Origin: Pseudoneurospora amorphoporcata
Taxonomy: Eukaryota; Ascomycota; Sordariomycetes; Sordariales; Sordariaceae
Direction: 5' to 3'
Assembly (NCBI GenBank): GCA_033297205.1
Contig: MU859117.1
Location: forward strand, 106,518 to 170,517
DNA length: 64,000 bases
The position numbers and the translations under genes were made by a program. Shown piece after piece: positions 11,701 through 21,330 of the stretch. Under the pieces are notes generated by a model. That model worked only from the letters and a program-made list of their open reading frames with translations. It had not been told where the DNA came from and made no database searches. The stretch's first letter is position 1, and each line of letters starts with the position of its first letter.

Positions 11701-13631
11701 ATGGTTCTACTTCATCTTTGTTTTCTACAGCACCGCTGTCGCAGCCCTCACAATCTACATTTGCGCCTTCGCAACCTGCTCCTCCTCCAAGAGACCTGAT
11801 GGGCGATTTTGCGAAGTGGTTTGTTATGGGTGACGGCGGTGTGCTGGAAGAGTTTACAGCAAACTACCTTCAAGAATTGGTAGAGAGCGCCTTCAATCAG
11901 CACTTGAAAGAAGAGGCTGAGCGCAGGCGCAGGGAAGAAGACGAACAGTCGTGGAGAGAAGCACGTGCACATATGAAAGACCGCCTGCAGCTCAAATACT
12001 TCTACCTATGGAGGGAAGCTGCTAGGAAGTTGGCACAGAGACGAATTCTTCACGAAGGAAAGGAGAAGATGCGACTATACAGAGAACAGGAGGAGCGTGC
12101 GCGAAAGAAAAAGAAGCAAGACGAGGAAATGTTGCGGGAACAAGAAAGGTTAGAATCGAAGAGGAGGATTCAGGCCGACGGTTCCCGCCTCAAGCAACTG
12201 GCGATGAATGCTTCCAGGGTTGGGCGGAGCCAGAAGCAAGTAGAGGAAGAACTTCTTGCTAGCGGCATCTTCTCTGGGGCGCGTGACGAGCGCGCAGCTG
12301 TCCGTCGAGCCCTCAAGGAAGTTGCGGCCAATGGTGACTGGGGCTCCCCACAACCAGGGAAAACGTATGGATATGGTTCAGAGGCAGGTTTTGAGCTTGA
12401 ACGGGCGCCATCGACAGCCTCTAGACGCCATGATGCTAGGAGCCTCAGAGGCTCAATGGCTGGTTCGCCGGAAAGTACTGCCAGCAAAGAAGGTGGCAAG
12501 ACGCGGGCACTGCGCGAAAAGTTCGGTCTGGGAGGCCCTAGGGGAAGCTTCTCATCCGTCGGCGGCAGCTCGGTCCAGTCTTCCATGATCACCAAGTTCC
12601 GCCATTCACTGAATGGAATTGGTGCCAACGGTGGAAACAGCATGATCAAGCGAGCCAGCAATTTCTCCACTCCGCGAAAACGCTCGATCGAGCCTTCCCC
12701 AGCTACCGAGGGTAGAGTTCCCAAGCAGCCACGGAGATCAATGCTGGGAATGAGCATGCCAAACACTAGCCTGCCCAACATCAGCCTAAGACAAGGCACC
12801 GGCGCAGATAGTCCGAAACCTAATGGGTTCAAGACTAGCCACTGGGATCTCAGAGCTCGCGGGTTGGTACCGATGCCAGACGGGCAGTGGCTCCCTGAAG
12901 CGATTGCCAGCGCCATCAAAGAAGGCAAGCTCAAGCCACCTAGTCCTCCGACTCGCAACCACTCTTACTCGCCCGCCATTCGACCGTCGACCGAACACGC
13001 CATCCTGTCAGATGACGACGAGTCCATGGGCATGGGTAGCACTTACAACGACAACGGAGACGACGTTGAAGTTGACGATTCTGCCTCCATGACCAGCTGG
13101 CGCTTGAGAGTCGCTAGACTCACCGGTTCTACTAATCCCATCCAACAACGTCCCCAAATACCCAAGCAACCGCCCGCCGACTACAGCACCTCTAGCAGAC
13201 TTGCCAAACTCAAGGCAAGAATGGGATACGGATCACCATCAGCCAGCGGCCAGGGATCTCCCGCCGTCGTTCGCCCGTCGCCCACGCCTTCTGGCGCTTC
13301 AACGACAGCTCGGCCATTCTCTAGAAGGGAAGCCAGCTGGAGCGCCATTCTCGACAGAAAGAGGAAGCGAGATCTGGCGAGCGAGGCTGAAGCTTCTCCC
13401 GCTGCCCAAAGAGTACAACGGCCAGAGAATTCTCCGCCGTTGGCCAAAAAGGCATACTATGCTGCTTCGGCGGTCAGCAGAGGGAGCACCGCTGCTTTGT
13501 CAACTAGGGAGGAGACGAACGCTGCGGTGGAGGAGACGCAGAGGATGTTGAGGGAGTTGAGGGAGACGATGGATAAGCTGGATAGCGATAAGGCGGTTTG
13601 GAGGGAGGAGGTTGGTGGTGGGAAGTCATAG
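8736..13631 (+). CDS. SAC3: SAC3/GANP family mRNA-export scaffold (TREX-2)
   Basis: One uninterrupted frame of 1631 residues. The N-terminus carries NPFG/PFG-type repeats like nucleoporins, fitting docking of TREX-2 at the nuclear pore. The SAC3/GANP domain lies at about 280-605, opening with KGICEDMCPEFEKISR and ending around LRFDTPEEAVAFAEEHNFEF. A long Ser/Pro/Thr-rich linker with more PF and FSFGQ motifs follows. At about 1020-1110 the segment DFAKWFVMGDGGVLEEF plus a charged helix matches the Cdc31/Sus1-interacting region, followed by a coiled coil to about 1150. The tail is basic and disordered, with a final predicted coiled coil. The protein would couple transcription to mRNA export. 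It is longer than yeast Sac3 (about 1300), mostly through linker. The start is set by the MAAANNPFG N-terminus. Confidence 0.92.
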   Translation: MAAANNPFGAPSAPAVNPFAKPIQAAQPAQTASVFGSSSAPNQNPFGKTIFGQAQSSVPSASPSPFAQNPFAKPGGLTNSAGGNKSPFFGAQTTTQQATGFGAANANAMKGPQGLGGGKPFSPSNGYGNSQASQMFGKGKATPQRPQQSGGRDAGATLANKFQRGQRKNNERPAKNQPGATRAVGFKSTSGAPTREPTERTRELSEFAYNFHNRINDQLKKDNLKPPQWPTPELGNPNKRDDVENLKQSFKKYRTRVYDALRKVELIDDPEKRRKLEDALPFKGICEDMCPEFEKISRIAEFDVKNEEKKTQPGGLTAWPEPSKMVKKFGRSAAGQDAPLPMDVRSIDALRRTTDYLFNDLLQSENNLPSMHNYLWDRTRAVRKDFTFHSQKSAEEMKDMVYCFETITRFHATALHLLSRKGFANEDFEQKQEIEQLGRTILSLMEAYDVCKEKHVLCENEAEFRAYYLLLNAHDPSIAQRIRTWGKEYWFDSEEIQTALSLIQAMEDLRESKGPIKPRRMTTMSDTAFANFFAIVENPRVSYTMACVAEVHFTFVRQCILKNLVRAYARQRDAPRTITASDLNQMLRFDTPEEAVAFAEEHNFEFTTWVPTGKPAVPDPYLLINNKRKHVPSPRVPQSYSGLLVERKRAGQSLPYVIYNTIYEDVAESSSPGRDSDANGDSLFVSPQQALPAFPVSQANKTRDVASSSPFTSMFGAAPPTTKAPENTPMFQTAVKDFGALNHPLTGNATTDSPQATGATTSSPFSRPSPAQQPQGAASPFSMFGQPSTVSPATQTSSAAPALAPKPASVFAPVSQTPQPTFSFGQPQAANPSPSSLVPTAPAVNTLKPITSNSPAPTTSVFSSGSAPANPFASISNQVTSSPPAKSPETTQQPSSGFTFAPTAPSPKSLISFASTAGTEQQASTPAGPTQTQLPGTPSVKTTIPSIFSAPPKPAESTAPAPPATQPSTLFAPQAAFNPPFGVEGRSNDGSTSSLFSTAPLSQPSQSTFAPSQPAPPPRDLMGDFAKWFVMGDGGVLEEFTANYLQELVESAFNQHLKEEAERRRREEDEQSWREARAHMKDRLQLKYFYLWREAARKLAQRRILHEGKEKMRLYREQEERARKKKKQDEEMLREQERLESKRRIQADGSRLKQLAMNASRVGRSQKQVEEELLASGIFSGARDERAAVRRALKEVAANGDWGSPQPGKTYGYGSEAGFELERAPSTASRRHDARSLRGSMAGSPESTASKEGGKTRALREKFGLGGPRGSFSSVGGSSVQSSMITKFRHSLNGIGANGGNSMIKRASNFSTPRKRSIEPSPATEGRVPKQPRRSMLGMSMPNTSLPNISLRQGTGADSPKPNGFKTSHWDLRARGLVPMPDGQWLPEAIASAIKEGKLKPPSPPTRNHSYSPAIRPSTEHAILSDDDESMGMGSTYNDNGDDVEVDDSASMTSWRLRVARLTGSTNPIQQRPQIPKQPPADYSTSSRLAKLKARMGYGSPSASGQGSPAVVRPSPTPSGASTTARPFSRREASWSAILDRKRKRDLASEAEASPAAQRVQRPENSPPLAKKAYYAASAVSRGSTAALSTREETNAAVEETQRMLRELRETMDKLDSDKAVWREEVGGGKS

Positions 13632-14192
13632 GGGTTATTACTTGCTTGCTTTGCATGAGGGTTAGGAGCTGCAGTTGGAGAATGCTTGATGTGTTGAGAT
13701 CACATTATCGTAAGGTTGTTGAACAGAAATCGAAACCAGGCGTAGATTGGAACGCATCACAGGAATCACACATACATAGATAGGCAGGAAAGAAAGAATG
13801 GGGGGGGAGTTGCATGCATTCGGCGCACGAAATTACACTTTGCTTCTGCTTTTTAGTCTCTTTTTTTCTTTTTTAGCTGCTTCGAGAGACCTACCAAACC
13901 AAAACCATAAGCATGACCACGAAGAGTGTTGATACCCAAACTCGTTCCTCACTTTATTTTCCCCCTTTTTGACTCTTCTTGATTCGTACAAACAGGCAAC
14001 TCTTCAAGGCATGTATTCATCTTCACCAAACATGGGACACCTTTCTAGCGGGCATATGAAGAAGCCAGTTCATTATTCATCACCATCTCGGGTATCCTGT
14101 TCTCATCACCAACTATGCACAAATTATACATACACATACAAGTCCTTTTTACATTCACACCCAGCCAGCACCCACAAACAACCCAGCCCCCC
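13632..14192. other. convergent 3' intergenic region
   Basis: About 560 bases between the convergent ends of SAC3 and the cysteine-rich surface-protein gene. It is T-rich around 13855-13975 and no gene is seen. It probably holds both 3' UTRs. Confidence 0.5.
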
Positions 14193-16101
14193 TCACTTCC
14201 TAGGACTCTTCGGCGGCCCCTCAAACGTCGTCCGAATCGCTACACTCTCAACCGGACTTCCCGCCGGCTTCCTCCCGTTTCCATTCCCATTCCCACCACC
14301 TAAACCAGGAAACCTCGGACTCCTCGGCGACGGCGGGATGCCGTGTGTCGTCAGACTGATATTTCCCCCATTAAACCTCTTCCCTCTCTGCTGTTGCTGC
14401 TCCTGGGGGTGAGGAACAGGAACAGGTAAAGGCCACCCGTGATTCCTCAACAACGGACTAGCTGTCGTCGCTGACCAGGGACTTTGCTGGCCGTGACCAG
14501 GACCGAAAGTGCTGGCGCTGTGTAGTTGCGGGGTCTGTTGACTCTGGGTACCGTTGCCGTTGTTGTTGGAGATGTGATCAGATGGGATGTAAGGTTGGAT
14601 GGAAGGAAGCAGAGCGGCGGTGCTCCGGACTGAGTCGGCGGACATGGGGGAGGGGGAGTAGTATGCGTTGGAGGTTGCTGGGGTGGCGGGAGTACCGGCG
14701 GTGCCGTGCCCGTAGTAAGGGCGGGTGGGTGAGCGAGGGATACCGGTGGTTGTTAGGGCGTGGAGACCGAGGGGGTTGATGGCGGTTCTGCTGCTGTCGG
14801 AGGAGGGTTGTGGGGGTTGTTGTCGTTGATGGTGCTCCCAAGCTTTATCCTCCGCTACCGTCGAGATCAAAGAGTTATGTTGTTTCCAGCTGGTAATACG
14901 GCGGGTGGAAAGTCCCCTTCCTGGTGTGCTGGGGGCGGAGTGTTCCGACTGGTGGGAGAGGGGCCTTGTGGTGGTGTTGACATTGCCATCGGTGGGATCC
15001 GTCACCATATCCTCCCCTTCACCACCCGGTTGTTGAGCCTCCCCAGCAGCAGGCCAAAACCGCGGCGAAAGCACATGCGTCTGGCACTGGAAGGAAAGCG
15101 AAGACTGGCGCCGGTGTCGGGACCGGACTCCTCCTCGCTTCTCGGTGTAATCGAGCTGGGCACTGGCGCGGGCCGCTCTGTTCTTTTTCTTGCGGTAGCA
15201 AATGTAGATGACAGATGAGATGATGAGGATGACGAGCACGGCGAGGCAGGCGATGACGGCGATGATGGTTGTTGAGATCTTGGGACCTTCTTCGGATTTG
15301 AGGACACTCGAGGGGTCGACGATGCCGACGGGTGAGGTGGCGAAGATGGTGTCGTTTAGGCCGATGACGCTGCCAGGTTCGGGTTTGTGTTGACACCCGG
15401 CTTCGAGGGCGGTAAAGTCTGAGGCGGGCGTTGTTGGTTAGTATGTGTTTACACTCCCCGGTTGGTATTGCTTCGTGTCTTACAGTTGGCCAGGTAGTTG
15501 GATTCCCCTCCAGCTGTCAAGCAAGAGGTACAATGCACATAAATGTCAGGATCCGATGCATATCCGTCGTCTGCCGAGCAGTATGAAGAAGCCGTGGTAT
15601 CTTTGGGGTCAGGGACACCATGCTGTAGACTCTGTTGTAGAGGACCACAGGCCATGGATGTGCTGCATGGTGTTGTCTCGACATCTGTAGCGTTGGGATA
15701 ACCAAAGAGACAGTATGATAAGGTGTATCTCAGGTTATCTATGGAAGTGGCATTAGCAAGTTACTCCATAAACTTAAACAGGATTTGGTGAGCTCACAAA
15801 GAAACCACATCTGATCAGTTTCGGAGTCCTGGAAAAATGGACTTGTTTGTAGACAAGTCATGCATTCCGTCCATTTATTTCCCGCCGGACTGTTGGCTAC
15901 CCCATCCTTGCAAATGATATCCTTTTTTTTTGTGTTGGAGGAGTTGGGATCTGATCGATCGAGGTCCGGCGAGTCCAGACATACGGAGGCGCACGGAGAA
16001 TTTGGTGTAACTTGAAGTGCGCTGGCGAGTTGAGTTGTAAGGAGAAAGGAAAGGAGAGCAGTGGCTGTTCTGCTCCTTGTTGCTCGGCTAGTGGCCTTCA
16101 T
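14193..16101 (-). CDS. cysteine-rich type I surface protein, paralogue A
   Basis: Three exons: 16101-15798, 15738-15484 and 15418-14193, 594 residues. A hydrophobic signal peptide ends near residue 29 (LASALQ). The ectodomain (about 30-240) has twelve cysteines in the order C-x3-C, C, C-x2-C, C, C-x5-C, C, C-x2-C, C. One transmembrane helix (IIAVIACLAVLVILIISSVI) is followed by the stop-transfer YRKKKNR. The cytosolic tail of about 300 residues is low-complexity and rich in Ser, Pro, Gln and Asn. Both introns fall inside the cysteine region; the second has a clear ACTAAC branch site. The paralogue at 21331-23083 shares cysteine order, the first intron position and the sequence FLYNLRY across it. 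The layout suggests a plasma-membrane or wall sensor-like protein; no ligand or enzyme activity can be assigned. Confidence 0.8.
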
Positions 16102-17385
16102 CTTGTAAATTGGTTTAGGGTGTTCAGACGAGGACTTGGTTTGATAATGTGATAATGGGTTCGAAATGTTGGTATGAGAAGCCGTTGAAGGGATGGCTGA
16201 CTATAATCTATTGGGTTGATTAAAAATATATGATATCAAAGGGCACCAGGCCGGGAAGTCGGAAAGTCAAGTGTAGTGAACGACAGGTTGGGAAAGCAAG
16301 AAAAGCTTATGATAGACAGAAGTACATCAACGGCGAAGGAAGCAAGAAAAGCTGGGGCACACAGTTAATATGAATGAGCGTCTCTCTCCCTAGTCTCTAC
16401 CACATGTAAGAGATCAGTCCTGTGCCGCCCATCTTGTGAAGATTCCCCAAAGTGGATGACACTATCGAGGTGGGCACCTCTGGGCCACTATACTCAAGGT
16501 TGTTTATGGTTGAGTGGTTAGTGAGCGGCTGTGACGAGCAGGAAACCTGCATGGCGGAACCGGGGCAACTCTGCGTGGAATAGGTTTGTAGTGCAATGTG
16601 TGCGTGATGGCCTTGAAGACTGTGTGTGCCTGAACTGTTGCCGCGGACGATCCCCTCTAGGGTCTTGTGTCTTTCGTCAGCGCACCAATCATGGTGCTGG
16701 CCGGGTTCCGATATGGCACATTGGCAAGCACGGCAGTTCCATGTAGCATTGCGATTACTGATCCAGATGGGCTTCTGCTGTGTTTTCCTGTTGATCACGG
16801 GAAAAGAATTGTGTATACGCTACGAAGAGCGAGAGCTAATGAATGTATCGTGGGTTTGAGATCCGATGCGGCGATGTTAAAACAACCGCTCGAATGGCTA
16901 TTGAGCCTCGATGCCGCTATCATTATCATGATGGTCAGTTAAGAACATCAAATGGCATGTCGACCACATGTCTGTTGTCAAACTCAACTTTCGTCAGATG
17001 AGAATGAGGAGAGTAGTCCCAGGAATCTGGAAAGAGCGGCCTTCTCTGCGGCCACCAGCGCTTGTAGCCACTCTGCTCGCCCCTTTCTTCTTCGTCAAGA
17101 ACCGTGTTTCTATAGAGGAAAAAAAGAGGAAGAAACAACCACCGTGGACCACGGCGACGGGCGCTTCGAGGTTACCCAAAGCGGTTTAACTGCAATCTGA
17201 CGGACTGTTCCGCCAAGAGGCACACTAACATAAAAGTAGAATGGCTTGCTGAGAGCTTAACGAGACCACAGCCGACGTCTCGATTTCCATTCGTCAAATG
17301 TTTCAGGAACACTTGTTGATCAATAAAGTTACCCGCCGAGACCATCTTTCACTTTGACGTCCGGTCGGTCAGACGAAGCTTACCC

Positions 17386-17422
<37 letters not shown>

Positions 17423-18695
17423 CGCGGTTGCTTCCATGCCGTGCCGGCGTGTGTTCTGTGTGTGTTACCAACTCGAACCCTATTTTGCACATCTTACTTG
17501 CATCTTGTCCTTTCCTAATTTCGGAGAGAAAAAAATTAATGCAAAGTGTTCCTCGGTTCCGTTCTTTGCTTGAAAGTGGTTATCGCGTGTCGAACCTTGA
17601 AATAGGGTATCCGTTGCCGTTCGTCTGCAGTCAGCTCTGGCTACTTCTGGCTGTTCAATTAATAACTCCTTGTTCTTTCATCAACCAACGACTCTCATCG
17701 CGCATCTTTCCATCTATCTTTATCCTCATGACATCACGCAACGTTCTTAGGTCGTAGTACGGGCAGAAAGTCCCCAATGTTCCTTCGAACGGCACTCGAA
17801 AAGAGGGCACCTTTGCACACCACACTTGGCTTTTGCGGCAGGTGTGTGGTGTCTAACTTGGGATCGGGTAATTTTGTGTTGTAGAAGCCGATAGAACGAT
17901 CATAAAATTGCGGTCAACTCATTGGAAAGAAAGAAATCCTGCCAAGGGTAACAATTGGTACATTGTCCTTTTCACATTCCAAGCTGTCGTGCTCCCAGAT
18001 CTCCCCACGCCCCGGCGCGTAGATTAGATGGCCGGGCGGCTACGTCCACGCGGGGTGGCTAACGGCCGGCCCATTTGCCGACCTCCTTGTCTCGAGGTAT
18101 ATTGTGCCACGGAAACATGACTTCAAGGTTGTCATCATATTGTTTTCCTTCTTATATGATCTGGCTTTTCCATACGTTTGCGTACCGAGGCTCAGTTGTC
18201 CTTTGGCTATCACCAATGACGGTAACACAGGAAGCTGGTCTTGTGGAAATGTGTGTTTGTAATGTTATTGATATGAGAATGTGATAGAGAATTGAGGAAT
18301 CATCCCCGTGACGCTTGTCCACAAGACTGTTCATGATGAATTTGCACAAGACTTCTTGAAACATCATTGTCGCTTTACTCCAGGCTCAGCAAAGTATGGG
18401 CGCACCCAGTACAGTGATACGGCTTCATCATACCCGTGAATCTATATCTACATTTATCTCCGAGCTCTTCGAATGAGACGCCATCATAAAGCCTAGAAGA
18501 TAATTCCATAAACCGACACAGCAACAAACAATATTACCCCAACGCCTATTTTTTCCCGGAGCCCGATGTGTTGCGACAATGAACAAATGCGCATGTGAAT
18601 AACGCCTCCAATGAAGAATAGCAGAGAAAAAGAAAGAAGGGTAGCCAACTTTAGACAGACCCGAACACAAGAGTGGACAACATGTTATCCGTCTC
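16102..18695. other. gene-poor region upstream of paralogue A
   Basis: About 2.6 kb with no gene I can support. It holds the promoter of paralogue A, a run of about 32 T at 17391-17422 and several short frames. A 133-codon minus-strand frame (16397-16798) has a weak cysteine pattern and is discussed as a finding. Confidence 0.45.
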
Positions 18696-20353
18696 TTAGT
18701 CGCTCTCGTCACCGCCCTTCTTGGACTTCTTCTCCTTCTTATCCTTCTTTTCCTTCTTCTCCTTCTTTTGCTTCTTGCGCTCGGCCTTCTCCTCGGCGGT
18801 CTCGCCGTCGTGCTTCTTGCGTTTCTTGCTGTCGCCAGCCTCCTCAGCCTCCTCGCTCTTCTCAGCCTTCTCCTCGGGCTTGGGCCTCTCGGCAGTCTCA
18901 ACCTTGGCGGCCTCGGCAGCAGGGGCGGCAGCGGCAGCGGCCTCAGACTCAGCGGCGGCGCTGAAGTCCTTGTAGCCCTGGGTCCACTTGGCAGGAGTCT
19001 CGGCGTTGGGGCGGCCGAACTTGTCGAGCTTGCCGTCGCTCTTGAGCTTCTTCTTCTCGAGCGCAACAGGGCCAAGACCCCAGCGGCGGGGGTAGAGGTC
19101 ACGCTCCATGATACAGCGCTTGACCTTGGCAACAACACCGTGGTCGCAAGAAAGCATCCTGTACGAGAGCATGGTTAGTGATGAGGAAATGGGTTTAGGA
19201 GTCTCAAGCAGGACATGACTTACTCGACACCGTTCATCTGGGCGATACCGATGGCAATAGCCTCACCCTTGGTGGTCATGAGGACAACCTCCTCGTGGGT
19301 CTCAATACCCTTCTCGAAGCGAAGGAGGCCAGGCAACATGAGCTTGGCACCGTAGCAGACAGCGTTGACAGCAGAGTCCTTGACAACGATTCTCTTGTAG
19401 GTGGTAAGGAGAGTCTCGAGGGGCTGGATGACCTTGCGGAGAGCGGTCTCATCGCCACCGTTGTCGAACTGCCACTGAGCGTCGAGGACATCGTGGAGGG
19501 TGACCATGGAGCCGTTGTCCTCGGACATGATGCCGGAGCGGACACGACGGAGCTCTTGCATGTGGGCGCCGACACCGAGGAGAAGACCAAGGTGGACGCA
19601 GAGGGTTCTGATATAGGTACCGGCCTCGCAGGAAACCCAGAAGACACCGAGGTGACGATCATTGTCGAACTCGATAAGCTTGGATTCGTAAATGGAGCGG
19701 ATACGGAGCTGGCGCTTGACGGCAGAGATCAAAGGAGGTCTCTGGAAGAGAGCACCGGTGAGGGTCTCGAGGGCGGAGGCGAAAGCAGCCTCGCCGCCAG
19801 GGACGCTGTCGTGGAAGCGGATAACGCAAACGTACTCCTTACCAGCACCCTGCTGGGCCTTGACGAGTCTGGTAGCACGGTCGACGCAGACAATCAAGCA
19901 ACCGGTGACCTTGGGATCGAGGGTACCGGAGTGACCAGTCTTCTCAACGCTGTGGAAGGGTTACAATCAGCATAAGCCCAATACCAACATTGAGGCTCGT
20001 CACTTGCAGTGTTGTATACATACCGGAGCATGCGCTTGATCCAGGCGACGACTTCGTGGGAAGAGGGGTTGGAAGGCTTGTCCTGGTAGGAGTTAGCACG
20101 CGCTCATATTGCGAAAGGATGATATTGAAGGATCAATCTGGCAAAGGGCAAGGCTTACCAGGTTGATGACACCGGAGGAGACATAGGACTTGATGTCGCG
20201 CTTGGAGGGAGAAGAACCGGCGGGGATGGGGGTGAAGTGACCGGTGCGGACGAGGAGGTTGCTGTAGTTCTTCAAGAGAAGAGGCCACTCGCTGGTGTCG
20301 ACCGCGGGCTCGGTGGCCTGGGGCTTAATAACATGTTCTGTCTCGGAACCCAT
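18696..20353 (-). CDS. CBF5: H/ACA snoRNP pseudouridine synthase Cbf5 (dyskerin)
   Basis: Four exons: 20353-20159, 20082-20024, 19949-19224 and 19158-18696, 480 residues. The TruB-type catalytic block GHSGTLDPKVTG places the catalytic aspartate at residue 96, straight after the second intron. The dyskerin N-terminal domain precedes it and a PUA domain lies at about 265-340 (YKRIVVKDSAVNAVCYGAKL onward). The conserved STOP segment CDHGVVAKVKRCIMERDLYP spans the last intron. The C-terminus ends in a lysine/glutamate repeat tail (KKEKKEKKDKKEKK) typical of fungal Cbf5. It isomerises uridines in rRNA and snRNA guided by H/ACA RNAs in the nucleolus. Length and motifs match the family closely. A tight cluster of CCAAT boxes lies about 470-530 bases upstream. 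Confidence 0.96.
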
Positions 20354-21330
20354 CTTGACTGTTGTTTTGCGATTGAATATGGTGATGATTGGGAATCGAT
20401 GATGATGAAGATGATATTTTCGTGTAATCAACGTCCGCGAACCGGTGGAAGAGATGGCTTCGGTCGCGGGTTGTTTGCTTTCACGAAGAAAAAATAAGAG
20501 AGTCGAGAAGAATTGGTAGGCAAAGCACGGCTCGGAGTGGGCACGTCGAGGATTCAAGATCAGGACCGTTTGACCTTGCGATCACTTTTTCCACTTTCTG
20601 GCAAAAAAAAAGGCGGCGGAGCTTTTGCGTTGATCCAAGCTCTGAATTTTTTCCTCAGCCTTTTGCCTTTTGGGCCAATGTGGGGTCTCCGTCCGGTGCC
20701 CCAACTGCAGCCTCGCCGCGCTAACCCATTCAGTGTGGGGTTCCAATGGGGCCTGCCGTGCCTGCCCAGCGGGGTTGACGACAAACCGTCTCCCAGCAGC
20801 GGGCAGGTGCCCTGTGCGCCGCCAATTGGCAACAATTGGTCCCTGAAACCTTCAATTGGGTGTGCCAATTCCGTCCATTGGCTGTGTTCGCTCCTTCCAT
20901 CGCGAACTCCTTTGATATATGGGACGAAGTTCATCATCGTTAGACATTTTGGGGCAAGTATTTCGCTTAAAAGTTCAACGATCACATCATTTCTGGCTTT
21001 TCTTTTTTCCCACGTGGAACTCGAACAGCAGGCCAGGCAGCACTCGACAAATTTGGTCTTTCGACTTCCATTAATGTGTCTAGACACTCAGACCGACCAC
21101 AATGGTGAAGCAATCCTGGCTTCCACTTGTGTCTCCCAGATCTTCAAATCAGCCTATCCATGAAAGGCATCTTTTGACGTCGGTACATGATTAGGACACC
21201 GGTATCCCAACCATAGCTTCCTCCCATCCGAACTCCATCCGAACGCCAGGGTATTCGCACTCTTCTCAACCGTATAAACCTTGCCAACAAAAGAAATGAA
21301 TATGACCCGTTTGGGTGGTGATGGTGAGCG
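20354..21330. other. promoter region of CBF5
   Basis: About 980 bases between the CBF5 start and the 3' end of paralogue B. No gene is seen. It contains the CCAAT-box cluster annotated separately. Confidence 0.5.
20822..20881. promoter_or_regulatory. cluster of six CCAAT/ATTGG boxes
   Basis: Within 60 bases there are CCAAT motifs at 20822 and 20865 and ATTGG motifs (CCAAT on the other strand) at 20825, 20835, 20855 and 20877. The first two overlap as the palindrome CCAATTGG. This is the recognition core of the HAP/NF-Y complex. The nearest downstream gene is CBF5, about 470 bases away on the minus strand. Confidence 0.55.

Noticed and set aside
19295..19975. 226-codon plus-strand frame opposite CBF5
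   Set aside because: It is the antisense shadow of a conserved Cbf5 exon whose frame, motifs and splice sites all agree.
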